Assembly: GCF_023156585.1 (NCBI RefSeq) | Contig: NZ_JALNMI010000004.1 | Coordinates: 158,407-222,406 of the forward strand | Length of the DNA: 64,000 bases | Source: Subsaxibacter sp. CAU 1640 | GTDB taxonomy: Bacteria > Bacteroidota > Bacteroidia > Flavobacteriales > Flavobacteriaceae | Direction: 5' to 3' | In this document: positions 1 to 9,955 of the stretch, one piece after another | Position numbering within the stretch: position 1 is the stretch's first letter | Layout of the letters: each line of letters opens with the position of its first letter | Position numbers and translations under genes: made by a program | The notes under the pieces: generated by a model | The model's input: only the letters and a program-made list of their open reading frames with translations | What the model was told of the DNA's origin: nothing | The model's database searches: none

Positions 1-1537
1 GGCTCACCGTGATGCTCGCGGTGGTGGCTCCCGTGCTCCAAAGGTAACTGGAGCCGCCAGTGGCAGTAAGGGTCGTGCTACCGCTCTCGCAGATCGAAAC
101 ATCCTGACCTGCATTGGCAGTGATACCCGTTGTCTGTAAAGTCATACCATTTAGATAATATTCAAGATTTGTATAGCCATCCGGTTGAACTATATTCCTA
201 TCATTAGCATCATTTGGGTTGAGTCCATTTAAGTTTTCCCAGACATTTGGCATCCCATCATTATCTGTATCCCAACCTGAACCTCTGGAATTATTTGGCA
301 AATTAGGTTGAGTCCATGATTTATTATAAGGATTAGAGCTAATATTATTCAGTACATTTGAAATTTTTAAAATGTCAAAACTGTCTTGATATATCCCAAA
401 ACTTCCATCAGCATTTAAATATTTATTGGCTCCAACGTCATTTGTCACGCTTGTATAAGTTTCACTTGCCGACTTTATATTAGGAGCAAATCCTAATAAT
501 TGGTGTCTTGTACTTGTAAAATTACTATTTGGCAATGCTAAACCGACAACACTAAAGTTTGTCCATAATGCTCTATCATCTAGTTGAGGCGTTGGAAATA
601 GTTCAGGGTGATAATTATTTGCAGTGTAAATACTAGGCACAATCCCTTGAACAACATTCGTTCTAATAGATGAGCTATAGGAACCTAATTTATAATAGTT
701 ACCTATATTATTAATTCTTGGTGCTCCGCCATTTGCATTGCATAATCTATTTTCCCAATTGAAGTATACATTATTTATAAGATCCCATTGTAAGCTCCCT
801 GACATATTTGGGGTTCTTTGTGATGTGTCAACGAAAAGATTATTTAAGATTGACATATCTCCCCTTGGATATGCACCTGTATATCCTGCAATAACTTGTG
901 TAGCGTTTTCAGAAAACACACATCTTTGGATCGTAATATTTGTCAAAGGACCACTATAAGAATTCATGGAAATAGCCTGATCATCACAAAAACTAAAAGA
1001 GCAATGATCAAATATTAGACCGTTTGTTCCATCTGAAATAAAGCCATTGTGATCATAAACATCATTCACGCCAGTGTAACTGCCATTTCTGAATCTAATG
1101 TATCTCCAAATACCGTTATTACATGCCTGACCATTATTGCCCATTTGGATTGGTTTACCACTTACAGTAATTCCTCCTTCAGGTGCCGTTTGTCCAGCCA
1201 CGGTAAAATTTGAATTTGCAATTCCTAGTTCAAGCAAACTGGTTAGTTGAATTCTACCGCTTACTTCAAAAACAATAGTTCGAGGAACAGTCATTAGCAA
1301 TGCAGCTCTTAAGCTACCTGGACCAGACGCATTTAGATTGGTAACCTTTACAACAATACCTCCACGACCACCAGTAGTATAAGCTCCCGCTCCTTCTGCA
1401 GTGGGAAATGCTAATTGGGATTGAACCGAATGAACTGCGGAAACAGTTAAGAAAATGAATGAAACAATTTTTACATAATGAGGGGTGCATGTCTTAATCA
1501 TATTCAAGACACGCAAAAGAGTTCTTGGGGACTTCAT
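1..1537 (-). CDS. Secreted pectate-lyase-like protein, partial (C-terminus beyond window)
   Basis: The frame is open from ATG at 1537 to the window edge, about 512 codons, so the C-terminus is missing. A secretion signal comes first (hydrophobic VKIVSFIFLTVSAVHSVQSQ); an alternative in-frame start is at 1501. The mature N-terminus reads AFPTAEGAGAYTTGGRGG, the usual opening of Bacteroidota family-1 polysaccharide lyases, followed by parallel beta-helix sequence with FDHCSFSF and Asn-rich turns. A Ca-binding segment DTDNDGMPNVWE follows, then near bases 1-140 an Ig-like/SprB-like module (AGQDVSICESGSTTLTATGG). Family knowledge suggests a surface or secreted polysaccharide-degrading enzyme, often exported by T9SS; the sorting domain would lie outside the window. 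Catalytic residues were not assigned, so lyase activity is inferred. The gene is divergent from the polysaccharide locus. Confidence 0.8.
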   Translation of the reverse strand, partial: MKSPRTLLRVLNMIKTCTPHYVKIVSFIFLTVSAVHSVQSQLAFPTAEGAGAYTTGGRGGIVVKVTNLNASGPGSLRAALLMTVPRTIVFEVSGRIQLTSLLELGIANSNFTVAGQTAPEGGITVSGKPIQMGNNGQACNNGIWRYIRFRNGSYTGVNDVYDHNGFISDGTNGLIFDHCSFSFCDDQAISMNSYSGPLTNITIQRCVFSENATQVIAGYTGAYPRGDMSILNNLFVDTSQRTPNMSGSLQWDLINNVYFNWENRLCNANGGAPRINNIGNYYKLGSYSSSIRTNVVQGIVPSIYTANNYHPELFPTPQLDDRALWTNFSVVGLALPNSNFTSTRHQLLGFAPNIKSASETYTSVTNDVGANKYLNADGSFGIYQDSFDILKISNVLNNISSNPYNKSWTQPNLPNNSRGSGWDTDNDGMPNVWENLNGLNPNDANDRNIVQPDGYTNLEYYLNGMTLQTTGITANAGQDVSICESGSTTLTATGGSSYLWSTGATTASITVS

Positions 1538-2091
1538 TTGCTATTAAAAATTTGGGGCAATGTTTTGCGCTATTAATCTTTAGCCTTAAAAATTTGCTAT
1601 TACAAGGCCAATCTAACTAAATATTTTAAAATTATACGATAAATGAACTTAAAAAACGATTAAGTGTAATTTTTATAAGGAAAATTCTTATAAAAAATAT
1701 TTAACTTACATATGCTATTTAAAAATATAAGTAAATACTTACGAGCTTAATCACTTGCTACTCTTTTAACTACGTGTCATTCTAGACTTTGGATTACGTT
1801 ATGATAATTTTAACATTTCAAGAATAAAATATCAATTTTTTCATCTAACATTTCTACCTTTGATTATTAGGATTCAATAAGATGGTTATGTTATCAATGA
1901 TGAAAAATCGTTATCGACAGACAGTTTTATACTCATCCGATTCAGGTTTCCCAAAAAATTGTTACTTCGATTACAGACAACAACTAATTTTTATTCACAT
2001 ATTTGTATCTATGTATTAATACATTTTAAAATATGAAATTCAATATCCATATCACATTTAAGCGATCTATATACCTAAGCTAGATACATCC
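1538..2091. other. AT-rich divergent intergenic region, no gene seen
   Basis: About 550 bp between the divergently transcribed lyase gene and the first glycosyltransferase. It is strongly AT-rich with no credible ORF on either strand. It should hold the promoters of both the lyase and the polysaccharide operon. I could not pick out a convincing TTTG/TAnnTTTG pair; CATATTTG near 2000 is only an approximate -7 box. Confidence 0.6.
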
Positions 2092-3084
2092 ATGAATTAT
2101 TCCGCTAGCATCATTGTTCCTGTTTATAACGCCGAAAAATATCTCGATCGATGTATTAATAGTTTACTTAATCAGTCATATGAAAATCTAGAAATCATTT
2201 TAGTAAATGATGGTTCAACTGACAATAGCGGAACTATTTGTGACAGATACCATAACAGCTATAAAAACATTCGTGTAATCCACCATGAAAAAAGCAGTGG
2301 TTCCGCAAGTCGTGCTAGAAACTCTGGATTGTTTATTGCGTCTGGAGATTACATTTCGTTTGTAGATAGCGACGATTGGATTCATCCAGAGATGATATCT
2401 ATAATGTGCTCATATATAGAAAAATACGAAGCAGGCCTTTCGGAGTGTGAATTGCTGGAGACAGCAGATTACATAATTAAATCTCTACCCGAAAATATTG
2501 ATAACCACTGTATATTTGAGGATCGGTTAGAAACGCTTAAAAGAATAATTGACACTCAAAGATTTTCGGTCTGTGTGAGAGTTTATAAAGCTTCGATTTT
2601 AAAAGGTATAAAGTTCCCTGAAGGTGTAATATCCGAAGATCTTTATTTTACTCTTGATGTTAGCGAGAGAATCAATAGTATTGTGAAAATCGATCTCCCT
2701 TTATACTATTATCACTTAACTCCTAACAGTATTACCAGAAAAGACTATAACTTAAAACATCTAGACACTTTAAAATCTAGCTTATATCTAATTAATACCA
2801 TTTCAGAAAAGGAAACTGATTCCGAACTTCAGTTGAAGGCACGTTCATTTGTTGTAAATGAACTTGTTTATCATTATAAAATGTTGAATTATTTTCCGAG
2901 TTTAGATAAAAAATTTGAACATAGGAAACGTCTAAAGAAGCAAATAAGAGAAAATTTAAAAAGTGAAATTTCATACAATCTCTATACAAAATTGGCTAAT
3001 GCTCTTCCTGTTAAAACGTTCGAGATGATAATCAGTTTGAATAAATTCAAACATCGAGTTATGAGGACAAATCATTTTTCATGA
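2092..3084 (+). CDS. Family 2 glycosyltransferase
   Basis: A 330-residue GT-A fold inverting glycosyltransferase that would add one sugar to the lipid-linked repeat unit at the cytoplasmic membrane face. The N-terminus SIIVPVYNAEKYLDRC and VNDGSTDNS (about residues 6-46) form the nucleotide-binding start. SRARNSGL (about 73-80) and VDSDDW (91-96, the DxD-like metal/UDP site) are typical of the family. SEDLYFTLDV near residue 180 matches the ED region that supplies the catalytic base. The C-terminal third is helical and basic with no clear membrane span. It is the first gene of the plus-strand polysaccharide operon, 36 bp before the flippase. Donor and acceptor cannot be read from sequence. 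Confidence 0.93.
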   Translation: MNYSASIIVPVYNAEKYLDRCINSLLNQSYENLEIILVNDGSTDNSGTICDRYHNSYKNIRVIHHEKSSGSASRARNSGLFIASGDYISFVDSDDWIHPEMISIMCSYIEKYEAGLSECELLETADYIIKSLPENIDNHCIFEDRLETLKRIIDTQRFSVCVRVYKASILKGIKFPEGVISEDLYFTLDVSERINSIVKIDLPLYYYHLTPNSITRKDYNLKHLDTLKSSLYLINTISEKETDSELQLKARSFVVNELVYHYKMLNYFPSLDKKFEHRKRLKKQIRENLKSEISYNLYTKLANALPVKTFEMIISLNKFKHRVMRTNHFS

Positions 3085-3120
3085 TTTTTACTTTATTTTT
3101 GATCTTGTTAAAATCCTTTC

Positions 3121-4665
3121 ATGTCTAGAGTTTCAAAATCTATAAAAAATGCCAAAGTTGGAGCCTTCTTTTTTTTAGTCTCAATTTTTGCGCAATTTTT
3201 TACTAGAAAAATATTTTTGGATTTCCTTGGCGATGAATTTATAGGCCTTACCTCTACCTTAAGGAGCATTTTGGGGTTTCTGAATTTGGCCGAACTTGGG
3301 ATTGGTACAGCCATAGGTTATGCTCTGTACAAACCAATTTTTGACAACGACCAATCGGAGATAAACAAAATCATTGCACTTCTGGGCATTTTATATAAGA
3401 GAATTGGTCTTTTTATATTAGGTACTGGAATAGTTCTGTCTCTCTTTTTCCCCTATTTCTTGGGTGAAACGCAATTTTCATTGGGACTGATATACTTTAT
3501 ATTTTTCTCATTTTTGACATCTACTCTTTTAAGTTACTTCTTCAATTTTCATATGACCTTATTGGAAGCTGATCAAAAAGGTTATGTTGTACAAGTTTAT
3601 TTTCAAAGCATTAACATTTTAAGGCTTCTTGTACAAGCTTTGATTGCCTACTATCTTCAGAACTATTATGCTTGGGTCATTATGGAGTTGCTTTTCTCAA
3701 TAATCTTAAGCATTATTTTAAGAAAGAAAATTACGCAGCATTATCCATGGTTAATTATCAATTCAGATGAATCTAAAGAGTTGATAAAAACGTATCCTTG
3801 GATCATAAAAAAAACAAAGCAGCTTTTTGTTCATAAGATGGGTTCATTTGTAAAAGATGGAACGGATAACATTTTAGTTTATGCTTTAGTCAATGTTCAA
3901 AGTGTAGCTTTTTTCGGGAATTATCAGCTCATATTCGTAAATCTCATTAGTTTAACACAAATTGTATTTTCAGGTACAGGTGCTGGCATTGGCAATTTGG
4001 TTGCAGAAAATGACCAAAAAAATATCAAAAAAGTGTTCTGGGAAATGATGGCCTTACAGTTTTTTATAGCCGGCTTTTTTAGTATCGCAATTTATTTTTT
4101 AATCAGTCCATTTATCGTTTTATGGATTGGGGAAGAATATGTTTTAGGAAGGCTTATTGTAATATTGATGATAGGCAATTTCTTTATTTCTTTAGTAAGG
4201 TCACCTGTTCAGTACTTTCAAAATGCCTATGGTTTATTTTCAGATACTTGGGCGCCAGCTTTAGAAATAGTAGTCAATTTAGTAATATCACTTATTTTTG
4301 GAAAGCTTTGGGGGATATCGGGTATACTGTTGGGAACCTTCACTAGTTTAATAATTATAATTATGATTTGGAAGCCTTATTTGCTTTATTCAAAAGGTTT
4401 TAAGTTAAGTGTTTGGAATTATTGGAAAGGTTTTCTACCATTGCTGTTTATCTTTTTTTTATCTGCATTTATATTAAATTTTATATACCAGAATTTCCTA
4501 AGTCAGAATAGTTTGAATTTCTTTAAATGGAGTGTGCATGCTTTTATATTGAGTATCGTCATTTTTACTGTATATGGGCTATTGATGTATGCTTTCTCGA
4601 AAGGCTTCAGGGATTTCAATAAAAGAATTTATCACATCATAAAAGCAAAAATTAAACAGTCATAA
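3121..4665 (+). CDS. Wzx-type oligosaccharide flippase
   Basis: A 514-residue polytopic membrane protein of the MOP/polysaccharide biosynthesis family, with about 12-14 hydrophobic segments spread along its length. The N-terminal part (KVGAFFFLVSIFAQFFTRKIFLDFLGDEFIGL) and the segment GTGAGIGNLVAENDQKN are typical of Wzx/RfbX proteins. Family role: moving undecaprenyl-diphosphate-linked repeat units from the cytoplasmic to the periplasmic face before polymerisation. It sits between glycosyltransferases and upstream of a Wzy-like gene, supporting a Wzx/Wzy-dependent pathway. The substrate is unknown. Confidence 0.92.
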   Translation: MSRVSKSIKNAKVGAFFFLVSIFAQFFTRKIFLDFLGDEFIGLTSTLRSILGFLNLAELGIGTAIGYALYKPIFDNDQSEINKIIALLGILYKRIGLFILGTGIVLSLFFPYFLGETQFSLGLIYFIFFSFLTSTLLSYFFNFHMTLLEADQKGYVVQVYFQSINILRLLVQALIAYYLQNYYAWVIMELLFSIILSIILRKKITQHYPWLIINSDESKELIKTYPWIIKKTKQLFVHKMGSFVKDGTDNILVYALVNVQSVAFFGNYQLIFVNLISLTQIVFSGTGAGIGNLVAENDQKNIKKVFWEMMALQFFIAGFFSIAIYFLISPFIVLWIGEEYVLGRLIVILMIGNFFISLVRSPVQYFQNAYGLFSDTWAPALEIVVNLVISLIFGKLWGISGILLGTFTSLIIIIMIWKPYLLYSKGFKLSVWNYWKGFLPLLFIFFLSAFILNFIYQNFLSQNSLNFFKWSVHAFILSIVIFTVYGLLMYAFSKGFRDFNKRIYHIIKAKIKQS

Positions 4666-4685
4666 TACAAATGCGTCAATAATTA

Positions 4686-5819
4686 ATGAATCAAGCACCG
4701 AGGAGAAAAATAGCATTTGTAATAGCTTCATTAGCACCAGGTGGTGCCGAACGCGTAATTTCCAATCTCAGCAACGGTTTAATAAACTCTTTTGAAGTTG
4801 TTATTGTTACTTTTGAAAACTCAAAACCATTTTATGAATTAGATGAACGAATTCAGGTAATTCCATGTCTTGAGTCGATCAAACAGCCATCAAATTTTTA
4901 TCAATCACTTAAACTCAATTCAACTTTAATCTCAAGGCTCTATCAGATAATTAAAAAAGAACAAATTGACATTGTAATTGGTTTCATTACTTCTGCAAAC
5001 ATTCTTTCTATCATAGCCTCAAAATTAAGTGGAGTTCCCAACATAATCTGCGAACGCAATAATCCTTTAATGGAGGATGTTCCAAAGTTTTGGGTGTTTT
5101 TAAGAAAGTTTATGTATCCCTTGGCAGATAAAATAGTTCTTCAAACGCAAGGAGTAAAACGTATTTACCAAAAAAAAATAAATCCAAAAAAATTATTTAT
5201 TCTTCCAAACCCTATTGCTACAGAATTGACCAATTCTAGAGATTCAAATAATAATGGAAAAGAAAATCTAATTTTGACAGTAGGCCGATTAGATAAAAAC
5301 AAATGCCAGGAAGATTTAATTAATGCATTTGGTAAGATTAAAAAAAATGGCTGGAAGGTGTTATTGATTGGAGATGGATACAGAGAAGCAGAATTAAATC
5401 ACCTCATTGAATCTAACGAATTATCAGGTAAAGTTGAAATTATATCTCAAGTTAAGGACATACATAAATATTACAACAAGGCTTCTATTTTTGTGTTTAC
5501 CTCTAAAACTGAAGGTTTTCCAAATGCACTATTGGAAGCAATGCATTTTGGATTACCAAGCATTTCAACAGATTGTGATTTTGGTCCATCCGATCTTATT
5601 GTTGAAGGAGAGAATGGCTTTTTGGTACCTGTAAACAACGTGGATATGTTAGCTGAAAAGCTTACTCTTTTAATAATCGATCGAGAATTAAGAAATAAAT
5701 TATCGTGTAAAGCAATTGTTTCAACAAATAATTATGCTGCTGAAAAAGTGGTGTCAAAATGGGAAGAATTAATAAATTCAACATTACATTCTAATTTAGA
5801 TAAAACAGATTACATTTGA
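4686..5819 (+). CDS. Family 4 glycosyltransferase
   Basis: A 377-residue GT-B fold retaining glycosyltransferase. The N-terminal ASLAPGGAERVISNLSNGL is the glycine-rich acceptor-side motif. The C-terminal domain starts near ILTVGRLDKNK and holds EGFPNALLEAMHFGLP (about residues 276-291), the EX7E motif that contacts the donor nucleotide. The gene starts 20 bp after the flippase and ends 17 bp before the polymerase, so co-transcription is likely. The closest informal match is the GalNAc-transferase subgroup (PglJ/PglH style), but substrate is not assignable. Three further GT4 genes lie downstream. Confidence 0.92.
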   Translation: MNQAPRRKIAFVIASLAPGGAERVISNLSNGLINSFEVVIVTFENSKPFYELDERIQVIPCLESIKQPSNFYQSLKLNSTLISRLYQIIKKEQIDIVIGFITSANILSIIASKLSGVPNIICERNNPLMEDVPKFWVFLRKFMYPLADKIVLQTQGVKRIYQKKINPKKLFILPNPIATELTNSRDSNNNGKENLILTVGRLDKNKCQEDLINAFGKIKKNGWKVLLIGDGYREAELNHLIESNELSGKVEIISQVKDIHKYYNKASIFVFTSKTEGFPNALLEAMHFGLPSISTDCDFGPSDLIVEGENGFLVPVNNVDMLAEKLTLLIIDRELRNKLSCKAIVSTNNYAAEKVVSKWEELINSTLHSNLDKTDYI

Positions 5820-5836
5820 TTTAAGATTATCCTCTA

Positions 5837-6961
5837 TTGAAAATATTAAGAATTCTCATATTAATGTTGATTTTATGGAATTTACCATCCATAACACTTT
5901 TTGCTTTTAGTGAAAGCCTGGGGAGTCTAATGAGTTATCTTACCATTGGTTTGTTGGGTCTTTATTATCTATTCGAAAAAAAAACACAGCCGAACTGGTG
6001 GATAATTATCCTTGCCCTTATGTACTTTACAATATCCAGCTTCCAATATTATGGACCTCCTATGGATTTTATTCTTGAAACAATAAAATATTTTGTATTT
6101 GTAATAGGTGGTTACGAACTTGTTAAAAGAGTAAACAAAGAACAGCTTTTCATTTTTATGACGTTAGGGGCGTTAAGTGTAGCCGTTGAAGCATTTTTTT
6201 TCCCAAGTAAATTTGGTAGATATGCAGGCTTTTACCTAAACCCCAACGAGGCAGGGTTTATTTGCCTTTATGGATACGCTTTAGTCTATAGTTTTAAAAA
6301 TGCCAGTATTAAGTTATTAGGACAATTCACATTTACTTTGATGGGATTATTGACTTTCTCTCGGACATTCATTGTTATTTGGGTTGTTCTCAATTTAGTG
6401 TCACTAAAAATCAGCTTAAAAAATATAAGGATATTAGGAATTGGCGTTTTGCTGTTCGCAACACTGTTGTTTATCGATGAAACGGTTGGACTTAACAATC
6501 CGCGCTTTGATCAACTAAAAAGTATAGTCAATAATGAAAGTGTCTCAACAAGTGAAGTGGGTGAAGATTCACGAATGTCAACCTGGTCTCACTTTTATGA
6601 TAAAATATTAAAATCTCCTTTTATAGGAAATGGATATGGCACGTTATCTGGTAAATTGGGCTCCTTGGGAGTGCACAACACATATTTAATGGTAATTGGC
6701 GAAGCAGGCATTATTCCATTTCTCTTGTTGATTTTCTACATAGGTTATTTGGTCTACTGGAGTATATATTTTTTTAAGAAAACCCCATATTTAATAATGC
6801 AAACAATTGCACTTGCATTATTTTTATTGACCGATCATAACTTCTTTGTTCACTATTATGTCGCATTTGTTGCAATGTGGATTCAATATCAAATAGCTGA
6901 ACAAAAAATGATGTTCAATAATTATGATAGTGAATCGAAAATAGGAGCCTTAATAACATGA
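5837..6961 (+). CDS. Wzy/WaaL-type O-antigen polymerase or ligase
   Basis: A 374-residue membrane protein with about ten hydrophobic segments and one large loop. That loop carries EVGEDSRMSTWSHFYDKI then GNGYGT and HNTYLMVIGEAGIIPFLLL, the arrangement seen in the Wzy_C/O-antigen ligase family. The R, G-x-G and H-N residues match positions conserved there. Because a Wzx-like flippase and a Wza/Wzc pair are in the same locus, polymerase (Wzy) is more likely than ligase, but sequence alone does not separate them. It acts at the periplasmic face of the inner membrane. Confidence 0.85.
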   Translation: MKILRILILMLILWNLPSITLFAFSESLGSLMSYLTIGLLGLYYLFEKKTQPNWWIIILALMYFTISSFQYYGPPMDFILETIKYFVFVIGGYELVKRVNKEQLFIFMTLGALSVAVEAFFFPSKFGRYAGFYLNPNEAGFICLYGYALVYSFKNASIKLLGQFTFTLMGLLTFSRTFIVIWVVLNLVSLKISLKNIRILGIGVLLFATLLFIDETVGLNNPRFDQLKSIVNNESVSTSEVGEDSRMSTWSHFYDKILKSPFIGNGYGTLSGKLGSLGVHNTYLMVIGEAGIIPFLLLIFYIGYLVYWSIYFFKKTPYLIMQTIALALFLLTDHNFFVHYYVAFVAMWIQYQIAEQKMMFNNYDSESKIGALIT

Positions 6962-7008
6962 GCTTTTAATAATTCTAAAAAGTTAATTTTTCAATTAAAC
7001 GACTTTAT

Positions 7009-8856
7009 ATGTGCGGTATCTACGGAACAACTATAAAATATAATGAATACCAAATAAAAGAGAAACTAAAGCGTACTTCTTTTAGGGGACCAGATAAAAT
7101 GGGTTGGGAATTTTATCCTGGCAGCCAACAAGTAACCTTTGGACATAATCGTCTATCAATAATAGATTTGGACCCAAGATCCAATCAACCTTTCACCTAT
7201 GAAAATCACATTCATATAGTCTTTAATGGCGAAGTTTATAATTTTAATAGCATTAAGAAAAAGTTAATTGAAAAAGGCTATAAATTTCGCACTACAAGTG
7301 ATACCGAGGTTATCTGTGCTGCCTATTTGGAATATGGTGAAGCGTGCGTAACCCATTTTCATGGTATGTTTGCCTTTGTAATTTATGATGAAAAGAAAAA
7401 AGTATTTTTTGGGGCAAGAGACCGTCTAGGAAAAAAGCCCTTTTATTACTATCTGAATAATAAAGATTTTGAATTTGCAAGTCAAATTTCTTCTATCCAA
7501 ATGTTTCATTCTGACTTAAGTATTTCGAGCAAAGCAATTTCTTATTATCTAGCATGGGGAAATATACCCGACACGCAATCCATATTCAATGAAATAAAGA
7601 AGTTAAGAGCAGGTCATTCTTTCGTTTTCTATTTAGAGACAGGAACTTTTAAAGATAAACCTTATTGGGATATAGATTATAAAAATGAAAACCCCTTTAA
7701 AGGGACATACGAAGATGCAAAATCGGAATTAAATACAATTCTAGAAGATGCCGTTTCGAGTAGGTTATTTGCTGATGTGCCCGTTGGTGTTTTCTTGTCT
7801 GGTGGTGTGGATTCATCATTGGTTTCGGCGATTGCAACCAAAACATCTACGTCGACCGTAAAAACCTTTTCTGTAAAGTTCAATGAAAAAGGATTTGATG
7901 AGAGTCAGTACGCAAAAGATGTTGCTGACCATTTAAAAACAGACCATCATATTATTGAATGTAACTATGACGAAGGTATAGAACTTATTAAAAACTTTAC
8001 ACATTTTTATGACGAACCTTTTTCAGATTCATCAGCGATTCCCTCAATGTTGTTAGCAAAATATACTAGAGAACATGTAACTGTTGCCCTTTCTGGTGAT
8101 GGTGGTGATGAAAGTTTCATTGGATATCACAGATACAAATGGGCAAAAAAAGGAGGGCAATTTTACAATCTTCCTTTACCTCTTCGTCAGTTTGGCGGGA
8201 AATTGTTAAGTTTGGCACCTCATTATCGTTTGAAGGTTATCGCAAAAGCGCTTCAATATAAAGATCGAAACGAAGTATATTTGAGTGCAATGACTGGTGT
8301 CGATCAATCATATATCAAATCCAACATTGATAATAGAGACGTTGAAGAACTCAAATATCTTTATCACAACCATAAAAACTTTTTTGAGCGTATTTCTGAT
8401 TTTGATATAAAGACATATCTCAATTGGGACATTAATACAAAAGTTGACAGGGCAACCATGGCATTCTCATTGGAAGCCCGTGCTCCATTGTTGGATCATC
8501 GCATAGTCGATTTTGCCAACTCCTTACCTACCGAGTTTAAGTTTCATAAAGGTGAGCAAAAAAGAATTTTGAAAGACCTTTTATATGAGCACGTTCCAAA
8601 GCACATTTTTGACAGACCAAAAGCCGGATTCACTATGCCATTTGAGCGTTGGTTCAGAGAGGATTTAAAGGATTATGTTTTAGAAGAATTGAATGACGCA
8701 TCCTTAAAATCAATACCAGGAATTGATGTTGACAGGGTAAAATTCATGATCGATCAGCACATGGATGGCTCTTGGAATCGTTATCCGCTCATCTGGAAGT
8801 TATTAGTGCTTAAACAATGGCTTATCAACAATGGTAAAGGTTTTATGATGAAATAA
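7009..8856 (+). CDS. asnB: Asparagine synthase B-type amidotransferase (copy 1)
   Basis: A 615-residue glutamine-dependent amidotransferase. Cys2 in MCGIYG is the class II glutaminase nucleophile exposed after Met removal; RGPDKMG, HNRLSIIDL and NGEVYN are glutaminase-domain motifs. The synthetase domain carries the PPi loop SGGVDSS (about residues 264-270) and SGDGGDE. Such proteins form an acyl-adenylate and amidate it with glutamine-derived ammonia. In free-standing metabolism this makes asparagine. Inside polysaccharide loci, homologues are thought to amidate uronic acids or other carboxyl groups on sugars (WbpS-type), which I favour because a second copy lies 4 kb downstream. The following GT4 starts 4 bp after the stop. 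Confidence 0.93.
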   Translation: MCGIYGTTIKYNEYQIKEKLKRTSFRGPDKMGWEFYPGSQQVTFGHNRLSIIDLDPRSNQPFTYENHIHIVFNGEVYNFNSIKKKLIEKGYKFRTTSDTEVICAAYLEYGEACVTHFHGMFAFVIYDEKKKVFFGARDRLGKKPFYYYLNNKDFEFASQISSIQMFHSDLSISSKAISYYLAWGNIPDTQSIFNEIKKLRAGHSFVFYLETGTFKDKPYWDIDYKNENPFKGTYEDAKSELNTILEDAVSSRLFADVPVGVFLSGGVDSSLVSAIATKTSTSTVKTFSVKFNEKGFDESQYAKDVADHLKTDHHIIECNYDEGIELIKNFTHFYDEPFSDSSAIPSMLLAKYTREHVTVALSGDGGDESFIGYHRYKWAKKGGQFYNLPLPLRQFGGKLLSLAPHYRLKVIAKALQYKDRNEVYLSAMTGVDQSYIKSNIDNRDVEELKYLYHNHKNFFERISDFDIKTYLNWDINTKVDRATMAFSLEARAPLLDHRIVDFANSLPTEFKFHKGEQKRILKDLLYEHVPKHIFDRPKAGFTMPFERWFREDLKDYVLEELNDASLKSIPGIDVDRVKFMIDQHMDGSWNRYPLIWKLLVLKQWLINNGKGFMMK

Positions 8857-8860
8857 TGTT

Positions 8861-9955
8861 ATGCCAAAATCTAAAATCAACATTGCATTTATTCTCCCTT
8901 CTTTGGTTGCAGGTGGTGCAGAACGAGTAATCTCTACGGTTGCGCAGCATTTGGATAAATCAAGATTTGAAGCAACCTTGGTTATTATCGGTTTTGAAAA
9001 AGATAAAGCATACGATACTTCAGCCATCAAGACGATTTACTTCAATAAAAAAAGAGTCCTATCGGGAATCCCAAAATTATTTAACTACATTGCCACAAAC
9101 AAACCCGATATTGTCGTTAGTTGCATGAGTCATGTTAACATCCCGGTTGCAATGATACTCACTTTTTTTCCAAAGATAAAATTGATAATTAGGGAAGCAA
9201 ACATTAAAAGTATTACTGCAGTTTATCATGGTTCCAACAAATCTTGGTTTTTTAAGCACGCATTGCCCTACTCTCAAAGTAGAGCCTCGATGATTATTTG
9301 TCAATCCAAAGACATGTCAGAAGAAATGACAAGTGAATTTAAAATTGAATCATCAAAGTTATGTGTGATAAACAATCCTATTTCTGATGGCTTTGAGTCA
9401 AAAACTAGAGAGTATGATGAAAGCATATTTAACTTTATAACCGTTGGTCGCCTACACGCTGAAAAAGGTCATAAACGTATATTAGAAACGTTATCAAAAA
9501 TTGAATTTCCTTTTAGGTATACTATAATAGGTACTGGAGAAGCGGAGGCAGATTTAAAACAACTCGTAAATGATTATAAGTTGACTTCTAATGTGACTTT
9601 TATACCATATACCAATGAGGTTCAAAAATTCTTAATAAAAAGTGATTTATTTCTACAGGGATCTTATGCTGAAGGTTTTCCTAATGCGCTTTTGGAAAGC
9701 TGTGCCGTTGGAACTCCAGCCCTCGCCTATCAATCTTTGGGAGGTACCAATGAGATAATTGAACATGGAATAAATGGATATGTAGCTAATGATGATGCGG
9801 ATTTTTTGAGTTACTTGAATAAGTTACACCAAGATTATCATTTTGACAAACAAAAAGTGAGAGATTCTGTTCATAAAAAGTTCAACAAAGAAAAAATTAT
9901 TGTTCAATATCAAGAGCTATTTTTTCATGTTATGAATGAAACCATTCCTACATGA
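8861..9955 (+). CDS. Family 4 glycosyltransferase
   Basis: A 364-residue GT-B enzyme. It opens with INIAFILPSLVAGGAERVISTVAQ, the acceptor-domain glycine loop, and the donor domain holds FITVGRLHAEKGHKR and EGFPNALLESCAVGTP (EX7E). It is translationally tied to its neighbours: 4 bp after asnB copy 1, and its stop overlaps the next ATG (ATGA). The last residues are hydrophilic with no membrane span, so it is probably a peripheral inner-membrane protein working on the lipid-linked glycan. Substrate unknown. Confidence 0.92.
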   Translation: MPKSKINIAFILPSLVAGGAERVISTVAQHLDKSRFEATLVIIGFEKDKAYDTSAIKTIYFNKKRVLSGIPKLFNYIATNKPDIVVSCMSHVNIPVAMILTFFPKIKLIIREANIKSITAVYHGSNKSWFFKHALPYSQSRASMIICQSKDMSEEMTSEFKIESSKLCVINNPISDGFESKTREYDESIFNFITVGRLHAEKGHKRILETLSKIEFPFRYTIIGTGEAEADLKQLVNDYKLTSNVTFIPYTNEVQKFLIKSDLFLQGSYAEGFPNALLESCAVGTPALAYQSLGGTNEIIEHGINGYVANDDADFLSYLNKLHQDYHFDKQKVRDSVHKKFNKEKIIVQYQELFFHVMNETIPT

